DNA of 35,042 bases, taken from a virus. The notes under the pieces were generated by a model. The model ran no database searches. It was not told the DNA's origin and was given only the letters and a program-made list of their open reading frames with translations. Positions 1 to 8,337 of the stretch are shown here, piece after piece. How positions within the stretch are numbered: the first letter of the stretch is position 1; the number at the start of each line of letters is the position of its first letter. The DNA is taken from the IMG/VR virus record IMGVR_UViG_3300032561_000071, positions 1-35,042 of that record. One strand, 5' to 3'. A program made the translations under genes and the position numbers.

Positions 1-24
1 GATGGTAATAGGTTCTTTAGCCAT
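1..24 (-). CDS. start of a gene that runs off the left edge
   Basis: An ATG at 24-22 opens a frame reading MAKEPITI and continues beyond the window. It overlaps the end of the preceding small frame (stop at 19-17), which is the usual tight packing of this operon. A purine-rich stretch just upstream (AAAGAGGAACTAGAGAA region) could serve as ribosome-binding site. Eight residues are too few to name it. By T4 gene order after gp26/gp51 it would be another hub or tail-assembly gene, but that is only inference. Confidence 0.45.
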
Positions 25-193
25 CGTTATTCTCTAGTTCCTCTTTAAGCTTCTGTTGTATTAAACCCGAATAGATATCTCTTTCAAAAGGAAATAAATT
101 TTCTATTTCTGGTATAGAGAAATTATGGCGCTGAGTCAAATTAAATATTAAATAGTAATAGTTTATTAACGAATTATGACTCAGCCCCACGGA
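17..193 (-). CDS. gp51-like tail/hub assembly segment, probably made by -1 frameshift from the gp26 gene
   Basis: An open frame of 58 codons follows the gp26-like gene in the -1 frame, from just after the T-run at 199-193 to a TAA at 19-17. It has no ATG. The only in-frame start is a GTG at 190-188 with no ribosome-binding site at a normal distance. The peptide contains YYYLIF, then NFSIPEIENLFPFERDIY, which matches the look of the short T4 gp51-type baseplate-hub assembly proteins of T4-like phages. Position directly after gp26 agrees with T4 order (26 then 51). I infer expression as a C-terminal extension of gp26 by slippage, as in lambda G/GT. Independent GTG initiation is the alternative. 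Confidence 0.6.
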   Translation of the reverse strand, partial: SVGLSHNSLINYYYLIFNLTQRHNFSIPEIENLFPFERDIYSGLIQQKLKEELENNDG

Positions 194-870
194 AAAAAAT
201 CAGCAATTCCTTCCAATTCAATAATTCTATCATTCTTTTTAGTATTGGTATACTTAATAGTATGGCGAAGTTTTGGCATTGTATCTACAAATTCATCTAA
301 AATCTTTTCATAATTTACTTTTCCAAAATTATTTATGAATTCCTGTTTTTCTTCTAAGCTATATGATGCAGCATCATATACTTTATCTCCTTCATAAATC
401 GTTTCCAGACAGGATGCTATCATATCAATTTTAGTTTTTACCGATGTATCATTAATAGTAGGGTATCGGAATTGAATTTTAATATCATTTCCGATATCTA
501 TTAATGTATGATGTTCTGGAAATATAGTGGGCTTAATAGAATCTATATCGACATCAAATGAATATATCTTATTATCCTCTTTATCTCTATATCGTAGGGT
601 CACAACATCATTGACAGATTTGGCTCTAATTTGTAAAAATAGATACTCTACATCAAATATTGGTAGTTTATTGACATCTATAGAACTGTCACCAAGACAA
701 TTTGTTAATACTTGTTTAACAGCATTCGCTGTATCTTTTGGATCATTGCTTTCTTGGGCTATAAGAAATATTTTTTCTTCTCTTACAGTAAAGGGTCTAA
801 ATTTTACTTTATCTTTTACACTGATCAAAGATGTCTCAAAAGTTGGAGCGGAAATAATTGGAAGAGTCAT
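181..870 (-). CDS. 26: baseplate hub assembly protein, T4 gp26 family
   Basis: The 229-residue protein has the N-terminal signature KFRPFTVREEKIFLIAQES, followed by a KQVLTNCL segment and IFDVEYLFLQIRAKSV. This is the pattern of the T4 baseplate (gp26-type) family; T4 gp26 is 208 residues, so length fits. In T4 it helps assemble the central hub of the baseplate in the cytoplasm. The start at 870 is preceded by GAGG at a good distance. It is the last full gene of a minus-strand operon that begins with gp4 at 2622. Near its end the codons GAT TTT TTT CCG create a heptamer of seven T residues that could shift ribosomes into the downstream -1 frame. Confidence 0.8.
   Translation of the reverse strand: MTLPIISAPTFETSLISVKDKVKFRPFTVREEKIFLIAQESNDPKDTANAVKQVLTNCLGDSSIDVNKLPIFDVEYLFLQIRAKSVNDVVTLRYRDKEDNKIYSFDVDIDSIKPTIFPEHHTLIDIGNDIKIQFRYPTINDTSVKTKIDMIASCLETIYEGDKVYDAASYSLEEKQEFINNFGKVNYEKILDEFVDTMPKLRHTIKYTNTKKNDRIIELEGIADFFPWG
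193..199 (-). other. candidate -1 ribosomal frameshift site (T TTT TTT)
   Basis: Seven consecutive T residues lie in the gp26 reading frame as T-TTT-TTT, the ideal X XXY YYZ layout for -1 slippage. The zero frame stops at 183-181. The -1 frame continues for 58 codons through a gp51-like sequence that lacks its own ATG. Slippage is inferred and no downstream pseudoknot was modelled. Confidence 0.55.
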
Positions 871-881
871 TTAAAACCTCA

Positions 882-1502
882 TTATAGTATGGTAATACCA
901 GTTGCTGGTAAATTTGTTATTTGGGAAGGCTGTTGTGATATCGATAGGTTATTTGTATTAAAATTAACAGGATTAGTTGTGGAGTAGTACGTATACGCAA
1001 AAGAAGCTGGAACAAGCACCAAGCTGTCCGTTGCAGCCCATGAAAAATTAATAGGACCGACTGATACAGGGAATATATCTTTAAATGTGGTTGTCATGAT
1101 CGTTCCGCCATCTTGCCCAAATTGCGTAAGGGTTCCTTGCCCGATATAGCTATCGTGATAGTTTAAGAGCATAGCCCCTGATCCTGAATACGAGGGCATC
1201 ACTAGATTTATCCAACTTTGTAAAAGTTCTAAAATATTTCCAGATGCATCACAATAAAACATAAGATCTAAGTTGGAAAAATTCGTACCTGTAGCATATG
1301 GCATATCAATACCATATCCGAGACGTTTTGTAGAATTAGTTTCGATACGTCTATTTGGCTGTTGGGCAGATGTACATAATAGATTAATACTTTGGGCAGA
1401 TCCTTTAACACTACTAGGAGGATTTAGCATCATTTCAAAATGGGCTTCTCGTGCCAAACTTTGATTTGTTTGAGATAAGAATGTTTGGATATTGAATGAC
1501 AT
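882..1502 (-). CDS. tail-tube-fold protein (gp19/gp54-like)
   Basis: The 206-residue protein has the plan of T4-type tube proteins: an N-terminal FEMMLNPPS strand, NLLCTSAQQPNRRIET, the YGIDMPYATG loop, then LMFYCDASGNILELLQSWINLVM, and a beta-rich C-terminal half with TTTFKDIFPVSVGPINFSW. Tube proteins stack as hexameric rings inside the contractile sheath. Its place in the hub operon between gp26 and gp4 suits either the main tube subunit or the tube initiator gp54, which has the same fold. I cannot decide between them without structure comparison. The ATG at 1502 overlaps the last base of the upstream stop, so translation is probably coupled. Confidence 0.7.
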   Translation of the reverse strand: MSFNIQTFLSQTNQSLAREAHFEMMLNPPSSVKGSAQSINLLCTSAQQPNRRIETNSTKRLGYGIDMPYATGTNFSNLDLMFYCDASGNILELLQSWINLVMPSYSGSGAMLLNYHDSYIGQGTLTQFGQDGGTIMTTTFKDIFPVSVGPINFSWAATDSLVLVPASFAYTYYSTTNPVNFNTNNLSISQQPSQITNLPATGITIL

Positions 1503-2158
1503 TATTTCTTCCTTATGGGTTTAGCAGGTTTCTTTTGTTTCACGGATGACAACATAGCAGCAGAATCCTTCCAAACAGCAGCAGTAGTTGCTTTTTGGAA
1601 TTTCTGAGTAGGTAACATCAATGCAATATCCCATTCTTTAGGCTCAATGTATAAAAATTGGGATCTCACATGATCGTATAAATACATTTTAAAACATGGC
1701 TTGAATAATGAAAGATTAGATGCATTTTTTAAGGTTTGGTATGATATCATTAAACGAGTTGTATCATCATACTTTTTATTATTAGCTATCACATACAAAG
1801 CATCCATTAGTTTAGCCCTTAGCACTGGTTGAAGATAGTGTAGGTTAATACCGTAGAATCCTCCGGGGAATGTTGCTACTGGAAATATAAGAGGGAATGC
1901 ATCCCAATACGGAAGCTCATCTTTATGTTTAGCATCATATGTGAACATATACATACGTCCCGGCATACATGTATTAGTGGCCAAAGCATTCCCAAATAGG
2001 TTATCTCTATTAGAAATCAATCTAGCAGCCCTATAATTTAATGCCTTATTACGAAACCAATCTCTTGCCTCTTTAGATTTATTAGGAAGAATACCCAAAT
2101 CAGCGGCTTTTTTAAGCATATTACTATAGATATATTTACTGGTGGTAGTTGAAACCAT
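1502..2158 (-). CDS. conserved T4-like virion-cluster protein, possibly DNA-end protector (gp2-like)
   Basis: The 218-residue protein contains GRMYMFTYDAKHKDELPYWDA-type sequence, then FPLIFPV, GGFYGINLHYLQPVLRAKLMDAL, and a basic tail ending PAKPIRKK. I recognise the YDAKHKDELPYWD plus NLHYL pattern from T4-superfamily phages, where such proteins sit beside gp4 and have been annotated as DNA-end protector or as unknown structural proteins. It lies directly after gp4 as gene 2 neighbours gene 4 in T4. The functional name is a guess from position; the family membership is firmer. The start is an ATG about 26 bases after the gp4 stop. Confidence 0.55.
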   Translation of the reverse strand: MVSTTTSKYIYSNMLKKAADLGILPNKSKEARDWFRNKALNYRAARLISNRDNLFGNALATNTCMPGRMYMFTYDAKHKDELPYWDAFPLIFPVATFPGGFYGINLHYLQPVLRAKLMDALYVIANNKKYDDTTRLMISYQTLKNASNLSLFKPCFKMYLYDHVRSQFLYIEPKEWDIALMLPTQKFQKATTAAVWKDSAAMLSSVKQKKPAKPIRKK

Positions 2159-2184
2159 TTAAAATCATTCCTCGTTTTATATAT

Positions 2185-2622
2185 TTAGTTGATAAACCCA
2201 CTGTTCTTTTCTGTAGATATAACAAATATCCAGCCTCGTTCATCACAGAATTTTTTACATGCATTCCATTTCGCCTGATTGATCATATACGTAGAGGCTT
2301 CTTCTAGATATCTTTTAGTTTGACGTTTAGGTTTAACAGGAGGTTTGGTATACTTATCGGGTTTAATCTCCATTACAATTTTATCACCAGCTTTATTTTC
2401 TAAGTAAATATCTGGAAAATATCTATGGCTTTTTTGGTCAATAGGATTAAAGTATACAATAGAAAATTCCTCTGATGCCCATTTTAAAACAGAAGGATCT
2501 AAATCTAATCTACGGAATACTTGTAGTTCCCACCCAGAGCGATATATAATATTATTTGGATTGCCCATATATTTATCGGGATTCTCTGGGGTATAACGGC
2601 CTTTATAGGTTTTATAGTTCAT
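2185..2622 (-). CDS. 4: head completion nuclease, T4 gp4 family
   Basis: The 145-residue protein carries a PD-(D/E)XK nuclease core: YRSGWELQVFRRLDLDP (helix with the first acidic residue), SHRYFPDIYLE (the catalytic D) and IVMEIKPDK (the E-x-K strand). T4 gp4 has this core and length of about 150, and trims or seals the packaged head before tail joining. The gene opens a minus-strand operon, and a TATAAATA late-promoter motif lies about 37-44 bases upstream of its ATG. GAGATAAATTAA before the ATG is the ribosome-binding site. Confidence 0.8.
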   Translation of the reverse strand: MNYKTYKGRYTPENPDKYMGNPNNIIYRSGWELQVFRRLDLDPSVLKWASEEFSIVYFNPIDQKSHRYFPDIYLENKAGDKIVMEIKPDKYTKPPVKPKRQTKRYLEEASTYMINQAKWNACKKFCDERGWIFVISTEKNSGFIN

Positions 2623-2635
2623 TTAATTTATCTCA

Positions 2636-2643
2636 CATAAATA
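2636..2643 (+). promoter_or_regulatory. late-type promoter for the gp48-spike operon
   Basis: The plus strand reads CATAAATA, one mismatch from the T4 late consensus, 33 bases before the gp48 ATG. It overlaps the 5' leader of the divergent gp4 operon, so the two late promoters face away from each other within 31 bases. Confidence 0.45.
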
Positions 2644-2658
2644 CTTTATCCAATATAA

Positions 2659-2666
2659 TATTTATA
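2659..2666 (-). promoter_or_regulatory. T4-type late promoter for the gp4-gp26 operon
   Basis: The minus strand reads TATAAATA exactly, the T4 late promoter consensus, with the gp4 start codon about 37 bases downstream. It is the only long enough gap before this operon. Confidence 0.6.
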
Positions 2667-2675
2667 GGGAAAGCC

Positions 2676-3545
2676 ATGAGTTCAACCACTATTACTGACC
2701 CAAATGTAGTAAAACAATCTTACAAGCCATATACTGGCTCACAATCGCATGTATTTCCGCCTGAATTAGCAAAATCTGCTAATTTTTTATCTATGAATAT
2801 CAGATCATATCAAAATACTCCCGGAATAACTAGTGGAGGTTCTGCTCCTTCTGTATCAGGATATAATATTCACCTGCCTATACCATACGCAGGATTAGAA
2901 GATAATTTTCATATCGATTATGAAAATACTGCTAGAGATGTTTTAGGTGGTACAGCGGCTGCTGTTATGGCTGCGCTTCATAATAGAACAGTTGCAGGTG
3001 ATCCCCATGCAGGATATATTTCTAGAGTAGAAGATGGTATAAAAAATAGTTATTATGGTGAATGGGAGGGTATATCTGCCTTTGTGGGATCAGAACTTCA
3101 CGGGGCTATTTTAAATAAAACTGGCACAATCGGGCAACAAGCTGTAGGACAAGCTGTTAATCCTAATATATCTGTCTTATTTAAAGGAATAGGTATTAGA
3201 ACTCATTCGTTCCGATGGAAATTGGTAGCCAAAAATTCTGCTGAATCTAATCAAATATACGGAATAATAAAACTTTTAAAAACGGCTGCTCTTCCATCTA
3301 GAAACGCTGGTAGTAGTTTTACTATCCTAGATTATCCAGATGTTGCATTTTTATCTTTGAATGGCCCTCAGGGTAACGGATTAATTACATTTGCAGGTTT
3401 TGGTTGCTTTATCGAAGATATTCAGGTAAGCTATGGTGGATCTACGAGTCCTGCATTCTTTTTAAATTCTAATGCACCAGTAGAAGTAGACCTTATGATA
3501 TCATTTAGAGAACGTACTATTATAACATCGTCGGATATATCATAA
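2676..3545 (+). CDS. 48: baseplate tail-tube cap, T4 gp48 family
   Basis: The protein starts MSSTTITDPNVV; the ATG at 2676 is preceded by AGGGAAA, so the longer frame upstream is not used. It has 289 residues. A proline/glycine-rich N-terminal half is followed by the family hallmark GIRTHSFRWKLVAKNSAESNQIYGII-type sequence near residues 173-200, then LKTAALPS and LDYPDVAFLSLNG. T4 gp48 caps the baseplate and starts tube polymerisation. The C-terminal beta strands end in VDLMISFRERTII, typical of a tube-fold domain. It opens the plus-strand baseplate operon and its stop overlaps the next start by one base. Confidence 0.75.
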   Translation: MSSTTITDPNVVKQSYKPYTGSQSHVFPPELAKSANFLSMNIRSYQNTPGITSGGSAPSVSGYNIHLPIPYAGLEDNFHIDYENTARDVLGGTAAAVMAALHNRTVAGDPHAGYISRVEDGIKNSYYGEWEGISAFVGSELHGAILNKTGTIGQQAVGQAVNPNISVLFKGIGIRTHSFRWKLVAKNSAESNQIYGIIKLLKTAALPSRNAGSSFTILDYPDVAFLSLNGPQGNGLITFAGFGCFIEDIQVSYGGSTSPAFFLNSNAPVEVDLMISFRERTIITSSDIS

Positions 3546-4141
3546 TGACAACGCCTTCTTATTTCGGAAATTTTCCTAATACAGTTTATAATGGAACAAC
3601 TATTCCTAATATATTCATGCGAGTTAAATTTCTAGAAACGTTACGGCTGGCTTCATCTGTATATTATCCATATGTTATAGAAGAAGGAGAAACTGCTGAT
3701 GGCATCGCATCTTGGTATTATGGTAGTCCCGTTTATGATTGGGTAATTTACCTAGCAAATAATATCATAGATCCTTATAGTCAATGGCCCAAAACATCTG
3801 CTCAATTTTCAGATTATATTATTAAAACATATGGTAGTATACAAGCCGCTCAATCTGAAATATTATTCTATAGACGAGAGCCAGATATAGGATATCTATC
3901 TCCTGATGGTAGTCAATTTTCATCTTCTCCGCAACAGGGATATAATGTTGTGGTAAATAATACAGATTTAAGAATAACTCCATCATCATATGCTACTATA
4001 CAAGATCCGGCCAATTACTTTCCAGTATATGCGTATGATTATGAGAATGAACTTAACGAAAATAAACGTAATATATCACTCATAGATAAAAGTCTATTAC
4101 AACGAATTGTTTCTGAATTATCTGGATTACTAAATGCCTAA
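3545..4141 (+). CDS. 53: baseplate wedge protein, T4 gp53 family with LysM-like segment
   Basis: The 198-residue protein contains YVIEEGETADGIASWYYGSP followed by YDWVIYLANNIIDPYSQWP, the hallmark LysM-like region of T4 gp53 (196 residues). In T4, gp53 joins wedges around the hub and clamps them. The start overlaps the gp48 stop, and the C-terminus overlaps the gp27-like start by eight bases, so the genes are translationally coupled. Function assignment rests on the motif, length and place next to gp48 and gp27. Confidence 0.85.
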   Translation: MTTPSYFGNFPNTVYNGTTIPNIFMRVKFLETLRLASSVYYPYVIEEGETADGIASWYYGSPVYDWVIYLANNIIDPYSQWPKTSAQFSDYIIKTYGSIQAAQSEILFYRREPDIGYLSPDGSQFSSSPQQGYNVVVNNTDLRITPSSYATIQDPANYFPVYAYDYENELNENKRNISLIDKSLLQRIVSELSGLLNA

Positions 4142-5573
4142 CAATACATATAATCCCGGATCCTTATCCAAGATATCCCTAATCATCACCAACTTTGATG
4201 GATCTAAACAAATAGACATATCTTCTATATTCGTTAATCTCTCTATTACTGAAGATATTTTCAAGAATACATTATACGGATCGGTTATTATCAAAGATGC
4301 AATCGGCCTTCTCGAAGGTGCGCCAAATAATCCAAATTTACAAGGCTTTCCTATAGTCGGAGAAGAATTCCTTTTGGTATCGTATACTCCGTTAAATCAA
4401 GATACAGTTAATTTAAGATTTATGGTATATTCTGTTGACGATATCGTATACGGAAAATCCAATTTTAAAAAACAGTACACCCTTAATTTCTGTAGTGAAG
4501 AACATCTGATCGATTCTACTACAGTGGTAATGAAAAGCTATACTGGCATTAATTCAGATAATGTTCAAAATCTATGTAAGGATTTCTTACAAATAGATAA
4601 GGTAGATATACCATATAAAGGACATGCAATTAAGAAATTCGATAAGATACAGCCGACCAGAGGCAACCAGAATGTTGTCATTCCTAGATTGCCGCCAATT
4701 CAAGCCGCACATTTTCTTGCCAGACGTTCTATTGCGGCAGATGCAGCGATGAATACAGGTACATACCTATTCTTTGAAAACTTTAAAGGATTTAATTTTT
4801 GTGATTTGGAATATCTTATCACCCAAGGAATAACAAAATTTAATTCATTTGGTAAATATACTTCTCAGACAGATTATCATCCTATGGTATACAGATTCGA
4901 AGATCCTATTGTGGTTGGCTCTACCTCTAAACAACCACAACTAAGAGAAATGAATGCCATTCAAGCAATGCATCAAAAACATTATTTTGATACTATTGAA
5001 AAATTAAAAAGAGGACTAATAGAATCCGATACAGTCCTATTCGATTATACCAAAGGAACTTATTCTCCTACCAGATATAGATATATAACTACTCTTGACA
5101 AAACCAATACCAATCAGGTTGGATTGGGTAATGAGACAGGAAACTCTTTTCCTACCAATAGTAATTCTTTTATGACATTTGCTACATCTAATAGCGATAA
5201 TGTCGTTAAATATAGTAAATTTTTCATGATACCTAAAGATACAAGCCAACCAGACACATTTCTAGATACGATTTATCCTAACAGGGCATCATATTTTACA
5301 GGAATGGCCCAGAATATGTTTACTCTAGATACTTATGGGAATACCAAAGTAAATGCAGGTGATGTCATTTATGCCACCATTCCGTCTAGTGTAGATAATT
5401 CTCCTAATAAATTTATTAGTGGCTATTATCTTGTTTGTACTATTCGACATATCATAAGTCAAACATATTATCATATGAAAATGGATATCTATAAGAATGC
5501 TGTTGACACAAAACTACCAACAATGGATTTACCTAAATCAAATACCACATCTAACACAGGAAATTCTAAATGA
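4134..5573 (+). CDS. 27: baseplate hub protein, gp27-like
   Basis: The 479-residue protein begins with SLIITNFDGSKQIDI and EDIFKNTLYGSVIIKDA, a pattern of phage hub proteins that form the trimeric ring under the tail tube. The middle includes RLPPIQAAHFLARRS, GTYLFFENFKGFNF and YLITQG, as in gp27-type hub domains. The C-terminal GDVIYATIP and GYYLVCTIRHIISQTYYHMKMDIYKN segments match the final hub beta domain. T4 gp27 has 391 residues, so this one is about 90 longer. It lies between gp53 and the gp5-like spike, the expected hub order. Confidence 0.75.
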   Translation: MPNNTYNPGSLSKISLIITNFDGSKQIDISSIFVNLSITEDIFKNTLYGSVIIKDAIGLLEGAPNNPNLQGFPIVGEEFLLVSYTPLNQDTVNLRFMVYSVDDIVYGKSNFKKQYTLNFCSEEHLIDSTTVVMKSYTGINSDNVQNLCKDFLQIDKVDIPYKGHAIKKFDKIQPTRGNQNVVIPRLPPIQAAHFLARRSIAADAAMNTGTYLFFENFKGFNFCDLEYLITQGITKFNSFGKYTSQTDYHPMVYRFEDPIVVGSTSKQPQLREMNAIQAMHQKHYFDTIEKLKRGLIESDTVLFDYTKGTYSPTRYRYITTLDKTNTNQVGLGNETGNSFPTNSNSFMTFATSNSDNVVKYSKFFMIPKDTSQPDTFLDTIYPNRASYFTGMAQNMFTLDTYGNTKVNAGDVIYATIPSSVDNSPNKFISGYYLVCTIRHIISQTYYHMKMDIYKNAVDTKLPTMDLPKSNTTSNTGNSK

Positions 5574-6541
5574 TTAGTGACCTTCAACATATTATGGGAG
5601 TAGATCATACTATATGGTATGTCGGAGTTGTAGAAAATAGAGATGATCCATTAATGTTAGGTAGATGTCAAGTTAGAATAATTGGTGTACACCCTGATGA
5701 TAAAACATTAGTTCCTACCACAGATCTTCCATGGGCTATGCCAATTCTTCCTGTTAATGGATCACCGGCTTTTGCTGGCATGGGGCATTCTCCTGTAGGA
5801 CCAGTTATTGGTACAACAGTTTTTGGTATATTTGCTGATGGTATAGAGCGCCAGCTTCCATATATGCTAGGAACGATTGCAGGCGGTGTAGGACACCTTG
5901 ACGCAGGTTCTAGTGCATCACTAGGGGATACGTTATCAGGCTTCGTAGCGGGCTTTATTCCCACAGCTGCATCAACTGGCATGATATCCCGTGGAGCATT
6001 CTATGCTAAATTTCTATTACAGAATTTAAATAATGCAGGATTTAAAATAAAAGATTTTCATGCAGCGGCAATAATGGGAAATATTGCTGGCGAATCTGGT
6101 GTTCAAGCCGTGGTAGAAGGACATTTTGGGCATCCATCTGGCCCTCCTCCTATCAACAGTCATAATGTCGGATACGGATTTGCACAATGGACCAATAGTA
6201 GATTGGTTAATTATCTCAATTATTGTAGCCAACATAATAAGAACCCTCAGAGCGAGGATGCTAATATGAGTTTTCTCATATATGAACTTACAGGATCATT
6301 TAAAGGTATGTTAAATGCGTTAGCATCTGGCGGTACGCATAGTGCAGCTGGAAATCCTAACGGACCACATAATGTGGATAATATCATAGGGGCAACGTCC
6401 TATGTCCTAGGACAGTTTGAACGTCCTGCCTATAGATGTTTAGCCACTACAACACCTCGTCGCATAAATTATGCACAATTGATATGGGCTGGCATGAAAG
6501 GTACTGGCCAGCCAGTTAGTGGAACAGGAACCTATTCATGA
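5570..6541 (+). CDS. 5: tail spike protein part 1: gp5 OB domain plus phage lysozyme domain
   Basis: Residues 1-100 form the gp5-type OB domain (WYVGVVENRDDPLMLGRCQVRIIGVHP, later PVGPVIGTTVFGIF and PYMLGTIAG). From about residue 140 a phage tail lysozyme-type domain follows, with AAAIMGNIAGESG carrying the likely catalytic glutamate and GYGFAQWTNSRLVNYL. It should cut peptidoglycan when the tail reaches the periplasm. Unlike T4 gp5, there is no beta-helix in this chain. The helix is encoded by the next gene, whose ATG overlaps this stop by four bases. The natural counterpart of T4's self-cleavage is therefore replaced by two genes. Confidence 0.8.
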   Translation: MISDLQHIMGVDHTIWYVGVVENRDDPLMLGRCQVRIIGVHPDDKTLVPTTDLPWAMPILPVNGSPAFAGMGHSPVGPVIGTTVFGIFADGIERQLPYMLGTIAGGVGHLDAGSSASLGDTLSGFVAGFIPTAASTGMISRGAFYAKFLLQNLNNAGFKIKDFHAAAIMGNIAGESGVQAVVEGHFGHPSGPPPINSHNVGYGFAQWTNSRLVNYLNYCSQHNKNPQSEDANMSFLIYELTGSFKGMLNALASGGTHSAAGNPNGPHNVDNIIGATSYVLGQFERPAYRCLATTTPRRINYAQLIWAGMKGTGQPVSGTGTYS

Positions 6542-8337
6542 CAGATTTATCAAACACAATTAATAATATCATAACTTCTACAGAAATGGCAATAGTAGAT
6601 ATAGCATCAACAGATTTTCTTTCTGTTTTCGGTGGAGCAGGGAACTTATCTGTAAATAATCTAACCCAATATATTCAAAGTTTTACTAATACTATCCCCA
6701 TTTCTACTGTAGAAACATATCCAACGCTTTCTTCCACTACTTCAGATGTAGACACTAATACAATATTATATAATCCAAACGTTAGTGTTAGAAGTGATAT
6801 AACTGGATCAAATACATCTGCCAATGGAGTTGTTAATCCAACCACTAGATATGTCAATCCAATAGGTAATGAACCTCCTGTAGCGGGGCAGGTTAGCTAT
6901 TATCCATATAATAAAGCTTATGTGAGTGAGTCAGGCCATCTTAAAGAAATAGACGATACTCCCGGTAATGAACGTTTGTTAGATCAGCATGTATCTGGTA
7001 CATATCAGGAAATGAAGGCTTCAGGCGACCATGTTATCAAGGTGGTTGGTGACAGTTATACAATTGTTGCGGGCGCAGATCATATTACAGTTCAAGGTTC
7101 TATATTAGTTCATGGCGAACAAGAATGTAATATGAGAATAGGTGGTTCCATTAATATTATAACAGATGGAGGATGTAACTTAGTATCAAAGGGGGCACTA
7201 AGAGTTAGAGCTTCTAGTTTGGCTTTCGAATCCACATCTGGTGATATTTCATTCCTATCTGCTGCCAATTTAACTATGACAGCCGCTGGATCCACTAATA
7301 TTAAAAGTCAATCGACAGCTATCCAAAGTGATAATATAACATCTATCAAAGCTGGGCAGAATTTGGTTATAGAAGCTCAAAAGATATCAGAACATTCTAT
7401 GTCTGATATTGTCGCTCAGGCAAGCGGAGGAATTTATATGCAATCCCAAGGAGATACAGATATTATTTCTGGTGGCAAGACTGTATTAACAGGATCATCT
7501 ATAGAAGTAGCCGGGATATTAAATGCACAAGGTCAAACTAATATGTTAGCGTCTGGTACTCCTGTTCAAGGACAAGGTTCAGCTAGTGGTAGTAGTCAAT
7601 CCCCAGATCAATTTGTTCCAGCTCAATTATCTAATGGATCTGGTATAACTGGATCTAACAATCCAGATGACGTTTATATGATGAATGATGATGATACCCA
7701 ATCTGCAATGACAGCTATTCAAACAGGTCTTAAAAATGGTACTATCCAATCTGCGGATCTTATACCACCTGCGGCTGGTCAATCAGATGCGGCTGGTGCG
7801 CCTAATGTCAATTTTAATGCTATTCCAACTTCTATTATTGCGCTGCCTAGTGGAGGTGCTTTAGATAATCTTCAGCTATCGCCTAATTTCACTTTGGGAA
7901 GACTTTCTAAACATGCTTTGGCAAGCCCTACATCAGTAGTAGCTCAACATGGGTTAAGTCAATTGCAGATGGTACAAAATCTTCAAATGTTAGCATTGAA
8001 TTCTCTGGAATTAATTAAGAAAAAGTTTCCAGACATGCAGATTACAAGTGGATTTAGATTAGGAAGTTCTAATTCTCAACATGAACGAGGTATGGCATGT
8101 GATATGCAATTTGCATCTGCAAATGCAAATAGAAATCAATACTTTACATATGCTCAATGGATACGAGATAATGTACCATACGATCAATTATTATTAGAGT
8201 ATAAAAATTCTGGTACTAAATTACCATGGATTCATATATCATATAATGGTGGAGGAAATAGACGCCAAGTATTAACCCTTTTTAACGGGCTAACACATGG
8301 GAGTGGGCTGATCGACCTTTCGGGTAGTTCTTCATAA
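6538..8337 (+). CDS. tail spike protein part 2: gp5C-type beta-helix with C-terminal M15 peptidase
   Basis: The 599-residue protein begins with a Ser/Thr/Asn-rich linker. A needle region follows (about residues 160-330) with short VxVxG-like repeats (HVIKVVGDSYTIVAGADHIT, GGSINIITDGG and later NLTMTAAGSTNIKS), as in gp5C and VgrG. After a low-complexity linker comes an M15 peptidase: SGFRLGS, SQHERGMACDMQF with the zinc-binding H and D, and PWIHIS with the third ligand. It probably cleaves stem peptides of peptidoglycan. So the spike complex carries two different murein hydrolases. The last 56 bases are overlapped by an opposing gene. Confidence 0.75.
   Translation: MTDLSNTINNIITSTEMAIVDIASTDFLSVFGGAGNLSVNNLTQYIQSFTNTIPISTVETYPTLSSTTSDVDTNTILYNPNVSVRSDITGSNTSANGVVNPTTRYVNPIGNEPPVAGQVSYYPYNKAYVSESGHLKEIDDTPGNERLLDQHVSGTYQEMKASGDHVIKVVGDSYTIVAGADHITVQGSILVHGEQECNMRIGGSINIITDGGCNLVSKGALRVRASSLAFESTSGDISFLSAANLTMTAAGSTNIKSQSTAIQSDNITSIKAGQNLVIEAQKISEHSMSDIVAQASGGIYMQSQGDTDIISGGKTVLTGSSIEVAGILNAQGQTNMLASGTPVQGQGSASGSSQSPDQFVPAQLSNGSGITGSNNPDDVYMMNDDDTQSAMTAIQTGLKNGTIQSADLIPPAAGQSDAAGAPNVNFNAIPTSIIALPSGGALDNLQLSPNFTLGRLSKHALASPTSVVAQHGLSQLQMVQNLQMLALNSLELIKKKFPDMQITSGFRLGSSNSQHERGMACDMQFASANANRNQYFTYAQWIRDNVPYDQLLLEYKNSGTKLPWIHISYNGGGNRRQVLTLFNGLTHGSGLIDLSGSSS

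Noticed and set aside
188-190. GTG as an independent start of the gp51-like frame
   Set aside because: The nearest AAGGA is about 17 bases away, too far; the slippery T-run explains the frame better, though it is not disproved.
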